From positions 1 through 64,000 of the forward strand of contig JAGXHA010000063.1 of assembly GCA_024636475.1 (NCBI GenBank): a stretch of 64,000 nt of DNA, in the 5' to 3' direction. The notes below the pieces were generated by a model. The model was not told where the DNA came from, searched no databases, and worked only from the letters and a program-made list of their open reading frames with translations. Each line of letters begins with the position of its first letter. Positions within the stretch are counted from its first letter, which is position 1. This stretch comes from Roseobacter sp. GTDB lineage: Bacteria > Pseudomonadota > Alphaproteobacteria > Rhodobacterales > Rhodobacteraceae. Below, piece after piece: positions 25,225 through 35,162 of the stretch. The translations under genes and the position numbers were made by a program.

Positions 25225-27051
25225 TCAGAGGTCCAAGCGCTTTTCGTTGACCAACCTCAAGGCTCCGCGCAAGGCGCGCGCGGTCAGGTCCGCATGACGT
25301 TGATAGCCCATCCGCGCCATGGCTTCTTGTTCACGAGGATGTGCCGGCTTTGTAAATGACGCCGCCAGAAGTCTCATCTTGCCCCAAAACCTTGGTGACA
25401 GATCCTTGAGTTCCTCAAGCGCGGGCAGCAGCACAGCCTCTATTTCATCAAAATCGGTGCCGAACGGAAATTCAGGTAAAATCGTACGATGTGGGCGCAA
25501 CCAATCGGTCACTGTTTCAGGCAGGTTGCGCCGGTGCGCCTTGGCGATGGAATAGGCCTTGGGCAATTTCCCTGCCGCCTTGGCCTTCGCCATTAAATCA
25601 TCCTGAAACCTGCTGTCGGTTATTTTCAGCAGCGCGATAATGACATCTGCATCAGACAGGCCACGAAGGTCTGCAATCCCGTATTCAGTCACCACAATGT
25701 CGCGCATGTGCCGCGGGACCGTCACGGAGGGCAGATCCCATACAATATTGCTTTCGGGCTTGCCGTCACTCAGCCGTGTTGCGTCAAGGGTAATGACTGC
25801 CCGACCATCCTCCAGTGCAAATGCCTGAGTGATAAAATTGAACTGGCCGCCAACACCGCTGACAACCTGACCATCTGCCAAGCTATCGGACATGATGTCA
25901 CCCAGCAGCGATACCTTCATGGCACTGTTCACGAACCGCGCATTGGTCCGTGCCGCCCGCTTCTTTTCTTCATCACCGTAAAGCGAATTGGTAAAGCTGA
26001 CCGGCATCATCGCGATCTTGGCGCGACGCGCGGGCGGCAATGCCCGCAGGTTGGCGTAAAAATCCCGGGCTTCAACAAAGAATCCGGCATGGATCGCTAT
26101 CCCGTCCACCTCGCGCCGGACCACGCCTGCATCGAACAACGCCATCAGCCCGCCAACAAGCATCTCGGTGACAGCATAAAGACCGGTCTCAAAAGCTCCT
26201 CCAGGCGGTTGCTCGACGGGAAACGGACAGTCGGCTTGAACCGCCGCGGCCCCTCTCCCATCGCGAAGCAGCAGCGCGTGTGCCACGGTATCGCCGACGG
26301 CCCCGATGCCGATCTGCAATGTCCCGCCATCCGGGATCAGGCGCGACACGTGCAGGCCGATCGCATGGTCGCTCAGATGCAACGGACGACGCGGACTGGA
26401 GAAAAGCTCGAACGGCGCGGGCGGATCAAAAACCAGATCAACCGCATCAGGTGACAGCGTCGCACCGGGCCCTTCCATGAACGGCATTTCCGGGTTCGTT
26501 TCGAATACGGCGATAAAGTCGGCTTGACCGTTGGCCCGAAAACGGAACAGGTCGGACGAAATATCGGTGTTGGATGACAGGCTGAAATGTCCGTCTTCTT
26601 CGGCGACAAGCTGCATCAGGACATTCGGTCTCTGACGCACAAGAACGTCGCGCGCATGGGTGTAATTGGCAGAGATATAAGCCTGTTGCACCGCGTCGAC
26701 CCCAAGCCATCGACCGGCCATCAGAAAGAATTCAGACACCTCGATATTCGCAGGCAGCCGTCCCTCGCGTATCATTTGCGTGTAAAGAATATCAGGATAG
26801 GCCCCGAACAACCGGTCCATCGCAGGTTCCAGAAAACGCGCTTGAACGTCCGAAGAAAAAGCGGGCCTTTCCAAAGTCAGGGCCGTAAAGATCTTCAGGT
26901 CAATGGTTGGGTCATCGCAAGCGGCCTGCACAAGAGCGTTGACCAGCGTGACCGGTTTACCCAACCCCAGCGGAAGGGCCAGCCGGATCTCGCCTCCGGT
27001 ACGATCGACGATTTCACGGATAATCGCGGTTTGGTTTTGCTCCCGTTGCAC
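25225..27051 (-). CDS. Acetyl-CoA hydrolase/transferase family protein
   Basis: This 608-residue enzyme of the acetyl-CoA hydrolase/CoA-transferase family would split or exchange CoA on acyl-CoA. The C-terminal domain shows SGVGGQFNFITQA and the family's VTEYGIADLRGLSD; the N-terminal half has GGTLQIGIGAVGD. A catalytic Glu cannot be placed with certainty. Translation starts at GTG 27051, 3 nt after the fadB stop, so it is the last gene of the beta-oxidation operon and may recover free CoA or move it between acyl groups. Exact substrate is inference. Confidence 0.85.
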   Translation of the reverse strand: MQREQNQTAIIREIVDRTGGEIRLALPLGLGKPVTLVNALVQAACDDPTIDLKIFTALTLERPAFSSDVQARFLEPAMDRLFGAYPDILYTQMIREGRLPANIEVSEFFLMAGRWLGVDAVQQAYISANYTHARDVLVRQRPNVLMQLVAEEDGHFSLSSNTDISSDLFRFRANGQADFIAVFETNPEMPFMEGPGATLSPDAVDLVFDPPAPFELFSSPRRPLHLSDHAIGLHVSRLIPDGGTLQIGIGAVGDTVAHALLLRDGRGAAAVQADCPFPVEQPPGGAFETGLYAVTEMLVGGLMALFDAGVVRREVDGIAIHAGFFVEARDFYANLRALPPARRAKIAMMPVSFTNSLYGDEEKKRAARTNARFVNSAMKVSLLGDIMSDSLADGQVVSGVGGQFNFITQAFALEDGRAVITLDATRLSDGKPESNIVWDLPSVTVPRHMRDIVVTEYGIADLRGLSDADVIIALLKITDSRFQDDLMAKAKAAGKLPKAYSIAKAHRRNLPETVTDWLRPHRTILPEFPFGTDFDEIEAVLLPALEELKDLSPRFWGKMRLLAASFTKPAHPREQEAMARMGYQRHADLTARALRGALRLVNEKRLDL

Positions 27052-27054
27052 CGC

Positions 27055-29133
27055 TCAGAAGTCCTGCCAACCCGGATCGGGCGCAAAGCGGGGCCCGTGT
27101 CGTTCTTCCAGTGCGGCCATACGGTCACGAATGGTATCGACACCGCGCGTGCGGGCATACTGCATAGGCCCGCCACGAAATGGCGCAAAGCCGGTGGCAA
27201 AGATCATAGCCCCGTCCACCTCGTCGATGTCTCGTGCAACGCCCTCGCGCAGGCATTCGACGCAGGCGTCCAGCATCGGAAGGATCAGCCGGTCAGTCAG
27301 ATCGTCAGGGCCATCGCCTTTGGCTTCGGGATGCGGCGTACCGTCGGACCAGTCATAGAAGCCCTGCCCGGCCTTCTTGCCGGTGTCCCCCGCTTCGACC
27401 TTTTCGCGCAGACGCGCGCTGATCTTCGGCATGGGTTTTTCAAGATTGGATTTCAGGCTTTCAGCCACATGAAGACAGATATCGAGCCCGACCTGATCGC
27501 TCAGCGCGACCGGCCCCATCGGCATCCCGAACTTAATCGCCGCCGCATCGATCGTTTCCTTTTCCACGCCTTCGTCCATCAGCACCAAGGCTTCCATCAG
27601 ATAAGGGGTCAGCACGCGGTTCACCAAGAAGCCCGGATAATCCGTGACCCTCACCGGCAGGCGGTCAATAGCGCTGCAAAACGCGGTAAGACGCGAAATG
27701 ACATCATCACTGGTATCCTCATGGCGCACGACCTCGACCAGTTGCATCTTGCTGACCGGGTTGAAGAAATGCAGCCCGGCAAAGCGCTTGGCATCGGGTG
27801 CCGCATCACGCAGATCGGCCAGACGAAGGCTTGATGTATTCGACGCAAGGATCGCGTCTTTCTTCATCGTGTTCGCAAGCCCGGTATAGATCTTTTCTTT
27901 CAGATCAATCTTTTCAGGTGCCGCCTCGATCACAAGATCAGCCCGCGCAATGCCATATCCTTTCGGATCCGGCATCAACCGATCCAAGGCATCGCGCGTC
28001 TCCATGTCACTCAGATGCTGGTCCTTGCAGATATTGCGTGCCAGTTTTACGGCATTACCCAAAGGTTCGAATTCAACATCGCCAAGCGTAACGGTCTTGC
28101 CCTTCAGGGCGGCCCATACGGCAATTTCTGCGCCCATGGCACCCGCTCCGATGACGTGGACATGGGAGATTTTATCCTCGCCGCGCTTAGTGTCCTTGAG
28201 CCCCTGCCTCAGGAAAAACACCCGCCTCAGGTTTTTCGAGGTTTCACTTGCCAGCAAGGTTGCAAAACTTTCAATTTCGGCGTTTTGCATCGCCTGCGCG
28301 TCGTCGCCATGTTCTTCCCACAGATCAATTAATGCGTGTGGCGCAGGATAATGTTCCTTGGGGGCCTTCTGTTCCGTCTTGCTTCGCATCTGTCGCGCCG
28401 CCAGACTGCGTGCAGGTCCAAGTCCAAAAGCCCGCGCCTTCAGACCCGGCCCGTCGCGTTCGACTTCGCCTGCGATTATGGCCTCGACCGCGGCGCGGAC
28501 ATGACGTTCCTCGGTTACGACATCCGCAATGCCGAACTTCTTGGCCTTGTCGGTATGCGCGGACTTGCCGGTTAGCATCATCGTCATGGCTTCGGTGGGA
28601 TCGATCAGTGCAGGCAATCGAAACGTACCGCCCAAGCCCGGATGCAAGCCAAGCTGCACCTCTGGAAAACCAAACGATGCTCCGGACACCGCAATGCGCC
28701 AGTCACAGGCAAGGGCGATCTCGAACCCCGCCCCCAAAGCCGGGCCATGAACCACACAGATCGTCGGGCAGTCCAGCGCTGCAAGACGGTCCAATACGTC
28801 ATGACCCTGACGCAATAAATCGGCAGCACCTTCGTCGCTCATGTCATCAAAGCCGGTGATGTCAGCCCCAGCAGCAAAGCCCGCTGGCTTGCCCGACCGG
28901 ATCACCAACGCCTCGGGCGTATCTTTTTCCAGCGTTTCAAGTTCTGTCGCCAGCGCCTCAATCACATCGCGCGACACGGTGTTGACCGAGGTGTCAGCGC
29001 AGTCGAGCACCAGCCACACGATACCCTCCGACGCACCACGCAGCCACGGCCCTTCACCAGAAGCGACCGGGCCAAGCTCCAGCTTGGTCGCACCCAGATG
29101 TTGCAGAACGGGTCCCATCTTCGATCCTGACAT
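27055..29133 (-). CDS. fadB: Fatty-acid oxidation enzyme: enoyl-CoA hydratase / 3-hydroxyacyl-CoA dehydrogenase
   Basis: The 692-residue bifunctional protein performs hydration and NAD-dependent oxidation in beta-oxidation. The N-terminal crotonase domain has GFAAGADITGF, ALGAGFEIALACDWRI and FPEVQLGLHPGLGG. The dehydrogenase domain begins with the Rossmann motif VIGAGAMGAEIA and has ASNTSSL and HFFNPVSKMQLVEVV. The start is ATG 29133, overlapping the thiolase stop (TGATG), so they are coupled. The FadJ type cannot be excluded; the gene symbol reflects function. Confidence 0.93.
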   Translation of the reverse strand: MSGSKMGPVLQHLGATKLELGPVASGEGPWLRGASEGIVWLVLDCADTSVNTVSRDVIEALATELETLEKDTPEALVIRSGKPAGFAAGADITGFDDMSDEGAADLLRQGHDVLDRLAALDCPTICVVHGPALGAGFEIALACDWRIAVSGASFGFPEVQLGLHPGLGGTFRLPALIDPTEAMTMMLTGKSAHTDKAKKFGIADVVTEERHVRAAVEAIIAGEVERDGPGLKARAFGLGPARSLAARQMRSKTEQKAPKEHYPAPHALIDLWEEHGDDAQAMQNAEIESFATLLASETSKNLRRVFFLRQGLKDTKRGEDKISHVHVIGAGAMGAEIAVWAALKGKTVTLGDVEFEPLGNAVKLARNICKDQHLSDMETRDALDRLMPDPKGYGIARADLVIEAAPEKIDLKEKIYTGLANTMKKDAILASNTSSLRLADLRDAAPDAKRFAGLHFFNPVSKMQLVEVVRHEDTSDDVISRLTAFCSAIDRLPVRVTDYPGFLVNRVLTPYLMEALVLMDEGVEKETIDAAAIKFGMPMGPVALSDQVGLDICLHVAESLKSNLEKPMPKISARLREKVEAGDTGKKAGQGFYDWSDGTPHPEAKGDGPDDLTDRLILPMLDACVECLREGVARDIDEVDGAMIFATGFAPFRGGPMQYARTRGVDTIRDRMAALEERHGPRFAPDPGWQDF

Positions 29134-30416
29134 CACGCCACCTCCAGCATCATTGCGCCACCCAGCCCGCCGCCGATGCATTCGGTCGCGATGCCGCGCG
29201 ACTTGCCTTTCCGCTTCAGCGCATTGGCGAGATGCAGCACGATGCGGTTGCCGCTGGTTCCGACCGGATGACCCATCGAAATCGCTCCGCCATCGATATT
29301 CAAGCGGTCGCGGTCGATCCGGCCAAACGCGGCATCAAGACCCAGCACCTCGCGGCAAAAGTCATCATCGTCCCACGCCTGGACGCATGACAATACCTGC
29401 GCGGCAAAGGCTTCATTTAGTTCCCAAAGCTCTACATCGTCGATTTTCAGTCCCTGCCGTTGCACGATAGGCGTTGCAGCCAGCACCGGACCAAGCCCCA
29501 TCACGGACGGGTCAAGTGCTGCCCACTCACTGTCCACGATCCGGGCAAGCGGGGTCAGGCCGTGCCGTTCCACCGCCTCCTCGGACGCCACTATGACCCA
29601 GGACGCGCCGTCGGTGATCTGGCTGGCATTGCCCGCTGTGACCTTGCCATAAGGACGCTCGAAGGCAGGTTTCGGCTTGGCGAGACCCTCCATGTCGCTG
29701 TCGGGACGAACGCCGTCATCATGGTCGTAAACAGTGCCGTCCTCGTCAAAGGCAGGCATCAACTCATCGTCAAGAAATCCTTCTTTCTGCGCAGCGGCCA
29801 GACGGTGATGGCTTTGCATGGCGTAGGTGTCGGCAGCTTTGCGGTCGATACCGAAACGATGCGCCAAAACTTCTGCTGTCTGGCCCATGTTCAATGTCGT
29901 GATTGGATCCGTCAGACCACGTTCGAGGCCAACAACCGGTTTGAAAAATTCAGGCCTTAGCCCTGCCATCGTCTTGGCCTGCGCCATAGGGCCCTTGGCC
30001 TGCGCCATGTCACCAAACCACTCAACCGCTGACTGCCTTAGCACCAGCGGCGCGTGGCTCAACGCCTCGGCACCCCCTGCAAGGATCATATCGTGGCTAC
30101 CGTCCCGGATATACCGATAGGCCGTATCAATCGACTGCATCCCCGAACCACAATTAATTTGCATGGTAAAAGCGACCATCTGCGCGCCCAACCCCAAACG
30201 CAGCGCGGCGACACGGGCTGGGTTCGTCTCGTCTTGCAAGACATTGACACACCCAAGGATCACCAGATCAAACCCACGAGGATCGAACGGCTGTCGCGCC
30301 AAAAGCGGTCTTCCACACTGCACCGCGAGATCAACGGGCGTGAACGGGCCGGGCTTGCCTCGCGCCTTGAGGAAAGGCGTTCGGGCACCATCAACCAAAT
30401 AGACAGGACGGGTCAT
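29133..30416 (-). CDS. fadA: Acetyl-CoA C-acyltransferase (3-ketoacyl-CoA thiolase)
   Basis: The thiolase (427 residues) cleaves 3-ketoacyl-CoA in the last step of beta-oxidation. The nucleophilic Cys89 is in INCGSGMQ, the His is in GGAISMGHPVG, and the second catalytic Cys in ATECIGGGLGGA near the C-terminus. The gene overlaps fadB by one base and the fadE stop by 4 nt. The length is typical of the FadI/FadA type used with the large multifunctional partner. Confidence 0.93.
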   Translation of the reverse strand: MTRPVYLVDGARTPFLKARGKPGPFTPVDLAVQCGRPLLARQPFDPRGFDLVILGCVNVLQDETNPARVAALRLGLGAQMVAFTMQINCGSGMQSIDTAYRYIRDGSHDMILAGGAEALSHAPLVLRQSAVEWFGDMAQAKGPMAQAKTMAGLRPEFFKPVVGLERGLTDPITTLNMGQTAEVLAHRFGIDRKAADTYAMQSHHRLAAAQKEGFLDDELMPAFDEDGTVYDHDDGVRPDSDMEGLAKPKPAFERPYGKVTAGNASQITDGASWVIVASEEAVERHGLTPLARIVDSEWAALDPSVMGLGPVLAATPIVQRQGLKIDDVELWELNEAFAAQVLSCVQAWDDDDFCREVLGLDAAFGRIDRDRLNIDGGAISMGHPVGTSGNRIVLHLANALKRKGKSRGIATECIGGGLGGAMMLEVA

Positions 30417-32662
30417 TCTGCGGCCTCCTTGCGGCTTTGTCCGGTATCCAAACCGGGATAAAGGTGGCTCAACTCTTCAGGCGTGAAATCATCCACTGCC
30501 ACGACCTTGGCCACCAGATCCTGCATCTCGTTGATGCGATCGTGGTCTTCTTGCGTAATCGTTCCTTTTTTCAGACCCTCATCCGGGTTTTCTTCGGCGT
30601 CTCGCAGACGCTTCATCAGCGGCGCGCAGGCGATCACCTTGGCATAGCAGTCGTTCAGCACCGACATGCCGTCACGATTGCAGCCGCCATAGACACGGCC
30701 CACGATCCGGTCGCGCGCTTCTGACGGCTCGTAGATCAGGGTGGAACACACCTCGGTCAGTGCATCATCCGGTCCGGGTGCGCTTCCACCCGGCAGGGTG
30801 ATCACCCGCAGAAAGCCAGCGGCCCACCTGCTGGGGAAATTCCGCAAAACCTCGTCCATCGCAACACGAATGCGCATGAATGCGCGTTCGGCGGAATAGC
30901 GTACAACGGGCAGGTCTGCCTTTTGCCGACCCTCGTCCTGCCAGCGTTTGAGCGTTGCGCTCAGGATATACATCTCGGCAAGGACGTCTCCCATCCGGCC
31001 CGAGATCATCTCCTTGCGCTTCAATCCACCGCCCATGGTCAGGAAAGCCATGTCTGCGGTCAGCGCAAATGCTGCCGACCAGCGCGACAGTTGGCGGTAG
31101 ATATCGGTGACCGCGCCCGCAGCGGGTACCGGACCGATGCGTCCGCCGCTCCAGGCGCGGCCAAGCGCGCGAAAGAGCGTTTTTGAGGTATGTTTCACGT
31201 GAGCCCAAAAGTGACGGTCAAACGCCATCAGACTTTCAGTCTCGTCGTCGATCATAAGCGCCTTCATCTCGTCAAGCATGTGAGGATGGGCGCGGGTTGC
31301 ACCCTGTCCGAAGATGATCAGAGACCGTGTGACGATATTTGCGCCCTCGACCGTGATGCCGATCGGCACCGCACGATAAAGTGCCTGAAGATAGTTGGAT
31401 GGGCCGTCGATCACGGCCTTGCCCGAATGCACATCCATCGCATCGTTGACGGCCTCTCGCATTCGGAAAGTCGCATGGGCTTTCATGATCGCAGAAATGA
31501 CGGACAGCGATCGGCCCTCATCCAATCCGGCACAGGTCAGTTTCCGCGCAGCATCCATAGAATAGGAATCTGCCGCAAGTCTGCCCAAACGCTCCTGAAT
31601 ACCTCCAAACAGACCGATTGGCAGACCGAACTGTTCACGGATGCGCGCGTAGGCCCCTGTCGTATGCGCTGACAGTGCAATTGCTGCACATCCCATGGAC
31701 GGCAGCGTAATGCCACGCCCGGCCGCAAGCGCGCTCATCAGCATCATCCAGCCCTTGCCCGCGTAGTCCGGACCACCAATGATGTGATCCAGCGGGATGA
31801 ACACGTCCTTGCCGGTTGTCGGACCATTCAGGAACATCGTTGCAGACGGGATGTGGCGGCGACCTGTTTCGACGCCCGGAAGGTCAGCCGGCACAAGTGC
31901 ACAGGTGATGCCAATGTTTTCGTCGCCGCCAAGATGGCTGTCCGGATCTCTTAGCTTGAACGCAAGACCCAAGACGGTGCAAGCTGGTGACAAGGTGATG
32001 TAGCGTTTGGACCAGTTCAGGCGGATGCCAAGAACCTCTTCACCTTGCCACATCCCTTTTTCCACAATGCCTTCATCTGTCATGGCGCTTGCGTCCGACC
32101 CAGCCTCGTCGCTGGTCAGACCAAAAGCGGGCAATTCCTTACCTGTTGCCAAACGCGGAAGCCAATATTCTTGCTGCTCGTCGGTCCCGAACATGTGCAA
32201 AAGCTCGCCCGGACCCAGAGAATTTGGCACCATCACAGTGACAGCAGCCGCAACCGACCGTGTTGAAATAAAACGTACAACTTCAGAATGGGCAAAAGCC
32301 GAGAATCCCAGTCCGCCAAATTCTTCCGGAATGATCATGCCGAAAAACTTGTTCTCGCGAAGAAATTCCCACGCCTTTTCGGGCAGATCGGCGTCGCATT
32401 GATTGATATTCCAGTCATCAATCATGGCGCAAAGTTCTTGGCATGGCCCATCAAGAAACTTCTGCTCCGCCTCGCTCAAGACCGGGTCTTTGACGTCAAG
32501 CAGTACTTTCCAGTCAGGATTCCCTGAAAAAAGTTCGGCCTCCCACCAGACCTCACCGGCTTCCATTGCCTCGGTTTCCGTTTCGGATAAACGGGGAAGA
32601 GCTTTTTTCGCCCAAGCGTGAATGGGTTTGGTCACTGAGCGCGCGCGAAGTCTTTTCATCAT
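30413..32662 (-). CDS. fadE: Acyl-CoA dehydrogenase, FadE type
   Basis: The 749-residue flavoprotein is a long FadE-type acyl-CoA dehydrogenase, starting beta-oxidation. It shows FFGMIIPEEFGGLG, PAFGLTSDEAGSDA, ISAIMKAHATFRMREAVNDAMDVHSGKAVIDGP-type segments and QALYRAVPIGITVEGAN, then the extra C-terminal domain (DUF1974) unique to FadE. The start is ATG 32662 with GAGGTTCAGA upstream; the longer start at 32683 is less likely. It is the first gene of a four-gene operon. Confidence 0.93.
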   Translation of the reverse strand: MMKRLRARSVTKPIHAWAKKALPRLSETETEAMEAGEVWWEAELFSGNPDWKVLLDVKDPVLSEAEQKFLDGPCQELCAMIDDWNINQCDADLPEKAWEFLRENKFFGMIIPEEFGGLGFSAFAHSEVVRFISTRSVAAAVTVMVPNSLGPGELLHMFGTDEQQEYWLPRLATGKELPAFGLTSDEAGSDASAMTDEGIVEKGMWQGEEVLGIRLNWSKRYITLSPACTVLGLAFKLRDPDSHLGGDENIGITCALVPADLPGVETGRRHIPSATMFLNGPTTGKDVFIPLDHIIGGPDYAGKGWMMLMSALAAGRGITLPSMGCAAIALSAHTTGAYARIREQFGLPIGLFGGIQERLGRLAADSYSMDAARKLTCAGLDEGRSLSVISAIMKAHATFRMREAVNDAMDVHSGKAVIDGPSNYLQALYRAVPIGITVEGANIVTRSLIIFGQGATRAHPHMLDEMKALMIDDETESLMAFDRHFWAHVKHTSKTLFRALGRAWSGGRIGPVPAAGAVTDIYRQLSRWSAAFALTADMAFLTMGGGLKRKEMISGRMGDVLAEMYILSATLKRWQDEGRQKADLPVVRYSAERAFMRIRVAMDEVLRNFPSRWAAGFLRVITLPGGSAPGPDDALTEVCSTLIYEPSEARDRIVGRVYGGCNRDGMSVLNDCYAKVIACAPLMKRLRDAEENPDEGLKKGTITQEDHDRINEMQDLVAKVVAVDDFTPEELSHLYPGLDTGQSRKEAAE

Positions 32663-32848
32663 TCTGAACCTCTCGATTACCAACGGCTTGTGGGCTCGAA
32701 AGTTCCATGGTGATCACCCAAGGGCCCTAAAGGCGCGGAAGATCTGGCACGACTTGTGGCGAGATGATCAGGAAATCGCGCGATGCAAAGTGGAACGGGC
32801 AAACCGCGTTTCCGCCTAAGGTTACGACACAGGAAAAACGGCCCCGGC

Positions 32849-33286
32849 TTACTCGTCAGCGTGCCTGCGCAGCGCGCGCAAAGTTTCCAGCGTGCCGCGC
32901 ACCTGTTCCTCGCCCAGTTCGTCTGCCACATCGTTGATCAACGGTGTGATAGACCGGATGGCCGCATCCCGTGCGTTTCGCCCAGCTGGGCTGATCGCCA
33001 CCATTTTGCGGCGGGCATCGTCCCAATCAGGGCGAATATGCACATAGCCAGCCCAAACCAGCTTGTTCAGTGTGTTGGTCATTGCACCGCGCGTCACATT
33101 GAACGTCTCGGCCAGTTGCGCGGGCGTTTTCTCACCGTCATGCCAAGCCAGGTTATTCAGAACAGAGAAATGCGAAATTTCCATACCCTTAGGCAGCACC
33201 CGCGTCAGGCGGTTGCGCATCCGTTGATCGGCAGACAGCAATTCGCTGATCAACGTGATCGCCAGAGAGTTTCGGTTTTCTGTCAT
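32849..33286 (-). CDS. MarR-family transcriptional regulator
   Basis: The 145-residue winged-helix protein shows the MarR arrangement: LPKGMEISHFSVLNNLAWH, TPAQLAETFNVTRGAMTNTLNKLVWAGYV as recognition helices, and RPDWDDARRKMVAISPAG as the wing. MTENRNSLAI at 33286 is the start (GGGCAGGAT upstream), 10 nt after the nitrilase stop. The ligand is unknown. It is last in a comF-grxC-nitrilase-marR run and is 186 nt from fadE on the same strand, so it may control either unit. Confidence 0.88.
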   Translation of the reverse strand: MTENRNSLAITLISELLSADQRMRNRLTRVLPKGMEISHFSVLNNLAWHDGEKTPAQLAETFNVTRGAMTNTLNKLVWAGYVHIRPDWDDARRKMVAISPAGRNARDAAIRSITPLINDVADELGEEQVRGTLETLRALRRHADE

Positions 33287-33296
33287 ATCCTGCCCA

Positions 33297-34127
33297 TTAA
33301 GGTGCCTCGAAATTGCGACGGTTGGCAAGACTTGGCACGCGGCGCCGCGCGTCGGCAAGACGGTCCATATCTATCTCGAACAGATACACTCCTGGCGCTT
33401 CACCCGCATCAACCAGCACTTCACCCCACGGTGCCACAGCCAGCGAATGCCCGTAGGTGAACCGCGTCTTGTTCGTATCGCTTTGGTGTTCGCCGGTTTG
33501 GGCCGGAGCCACTACAAAGCATCCTGTTTCAATCGCGCGGGCGCGCAAAAGAACATGCCAATGTGCGGCCCCTGTGACAGGCGAAAACGCGGCGGGCATC
33601 GTAAGAATTTCAGCTCCAGCGTCCGCCAACGCCTGATACAGCAGCGGAAAACGCATATCATAGCAGATGCTCATGCCGATTTTGCCAAAAGAAGTTTCGA
33701 CAACCACTGATTTTTCACCCGGACGGTATCCAGCTGATTCGCGGTAGCTTTCTGTCGTATCGATATCCACATCAAACATGTGGATTTTGTCATAGCGCGC
33801 GATGATCTTCCCCGTGGGGTCTATCATAAACGACCGGTTGGCAAATCGACCGTCAGCATCATCTGTCTTGAGCCCAAGCGAGCCGATGAGCAGCCAGATC
33901 GCTTTTTCACGAGCCACATCGCGCAATGCGGCCAGCGTGATGTCATCGCCCTCGTGCTGAAGCACCTCGCGTTGGTGCGTGCGGCTGGTGGATACGCAAT
34001 TGGTCACCTCGGGGGTCAGCACAAAGCTGGCACCTTGATCCGCTGCATCGCGGATCATCGCAACCGTGCCCACCAGATTGCGGGCTGGATCATCCGTGAC
34101 GTTCAGCTGGATCAAGGCCGCTTTCAT
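33297..34127 (-). CDS. Nitrilase-family amidohydrolase (Nit1-like)
   Basis: The carbon-nitrogen hydrolase (276 residues) has the three catalytic residues in order: Glu in LTPEVTNC, Lys in RYDKIHMFD and Cys in SICYDMRFP. The overall pattern resembles Nit1/NIT2-type deaminated-glutathione amidases, which repair glutathione side products; that fits its place directly after glutaredoxin but is inference. ATG 34127 overlaps the grxC stop as TGATG. Confidence 0.88.
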   Translation of the reverse strand: MKAALIQLNVTDDPARNLVGTVAMIRDAADQGASFVLTPEVTNCVSTSRTHQREVLQHEGDDITLAALRDVAREKAIWLLIGSLGLKTDDADGRFANRSFMIDPTGKIIARYDKIHMFDVDIDTTESYRESAGYRPGEKSVVVETSFGKIGMSICYDMRFPLLYQALADAGAEILTMPAAFSPVTGAAHWHVLLRARAIETGCFVVAPAQTGEHQSDTNKTRFTYGHSLAVAPWGEVLVDAGEAPGVYLFEIDMDRLADARRRVPSLANRRNFEAP

Positions 34128-34384
34128 CACGCGGCCAACACTGCGTCCAGTTTGCCCGCTCGTTCAAGTGCGAAAAGATCATCGCAGCCGCCCACATGTG
34201 TGTCGCCAATAAAGATCTGCGGCACAGTGCGGCCCCCATTGGCACGCTTCACCATTTCGGCTTTGCGATCCGGCTGGGCCAAAACATCGACTTCGGAAAA
34301 GCTGACGCCTTTTTCGTTCAGCAAACGCTTGGCCGCATGGCAAAAACCGCAAAGCGGAGAGGTGTATATCTCGACTGGTTTCAT
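34127..34384 (-). CDS. grxC: Glutaredoxin 3
   Basis: The 85-residue thiol-disulfide oxidoreductase has the active site SPLCGFC (Cys12, Cys15) and family motifs GRTVPQIFIGDTHVGGCDDL for glutathione binding. It reduces disulfides using glutathione in the cytoplasm. The start MKPVEIYTSP at 34384 fits; the in-frame extension does not. It is the second gene of the comF-grxC-nitrilase-marR run, with 37 nt after comF. Confidence 0.95.
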   Translation of the reverse strand: MKPVEIYTSPLCGFCHAAKRLLNEKGVSFSEVDVLAQPDRKAEMVKRANGGRTVPQIFIGDTHVGGCDDLFALERAGKLDAVLAA

Positions 34385-34421
34385 GGCTGTGTCCTTGTTC
34401 ACTAGATCATTGAACACAGAC

Positions 34422-35162
34422 TTAGGTGTCTTTGGCCACTCTTGCCAGTGTCACGACACGTATTGGGCCTGCACCCGCTGCGATACAGGCATTTGCGGCG
34501 GCAGATAAAGTAGCGCCTGACGTCATGACATCATCAACGATCAGAACAGATCGGCCCTTCATACGGTCAACAGGCCGCGGGTGGGCGGTGATCGCGTCTT
34601 GCAAAATCGCATAACGCTCGATGCGCGTTTTCCCGTCAAGCGACGGCGTTCGGCGCACCCGTTGCAGCAGATCAGGACAGCATGTAAAACCCGTCTCGCG
34701 CGACAGCGCCATCGCCAGCAAGGCGGATTGGTTGTGGCGGCGTTTGACCAATCGCAACCAATGCAGGGGAATTGGCGCAATCAGCGTGTCAGCAGGAAGC
34801 TTATCTGCAATGGCGCGTGCCATCCAAAGGGCGGCGGGCTTTGCTATTTCCTGGCGGTCGCCGTGTTTGAGCGCAAGAACCATTTTGCGCCCCATATTGC
34901 TGTACAAAAGCGCAGATCGGCCCTGCACCCAAGGGGGCGCTGCGGACAGACACGCATCGCACTGTGCAACCTCCTCCACCACAGCACCGGGCAGCGGGAT
35001 GCCGCAACTGTCGCAGACGGTTCCACCAATAAATGCAGTATCACGCCAACATGGGCCACACAGGCCAGCGGCATGATCCACCATCGCACCACAACACAGG
35101 CAGGCCGGCGGATAAATCAGGCCAGCCGCGGTTTGTAACGCTGTTTGTAACTGGGGCAGCAT
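34422..35162 (-). CDS. comF: ComF-family double zinc-ribbon/phosphoribosyltransferase-like protein
   Basis: The 246-residue protein has N-terminal cysteine pairs (CLCC, CGPCW, CDSCG, CDAC) forming a zinc ribbon and a C-terminal phosphoribosyltransferase-type domain with the PRPP motif VLIVDDVMTSGAT. ComF proteins aid uptake of single-stranded DNA in transformation; GTA-using Rhodobacterales require such uptake functions for GTA recipients. The start at 35162 (MLPQLQTALQ) lies only 18 bp from the divergent methyltransferase start. Confidence 0.92.
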   Translation of the reverse strand: MLPQLQTALQTAAGLIYPPACLCCGAMVDHAAGLCGPCWRDTAFIGGTVCDSCGIPLPGAVVEEVAQCDACLSAAPPWVQGRSALLYSNMGRKMVLALKHGDRQEIAKPAALWMARAIADKLPADTLIAPIPLHWLRLVKRRHNQSALLAMALSRETGFTCCPDLLQRVRRTPSLDGKTRIERYAILQDAITAHPRPVDRMKGRSVLIVDDVMTSGATLSAAANACIAAGAGPIRVVTLARVAKDT

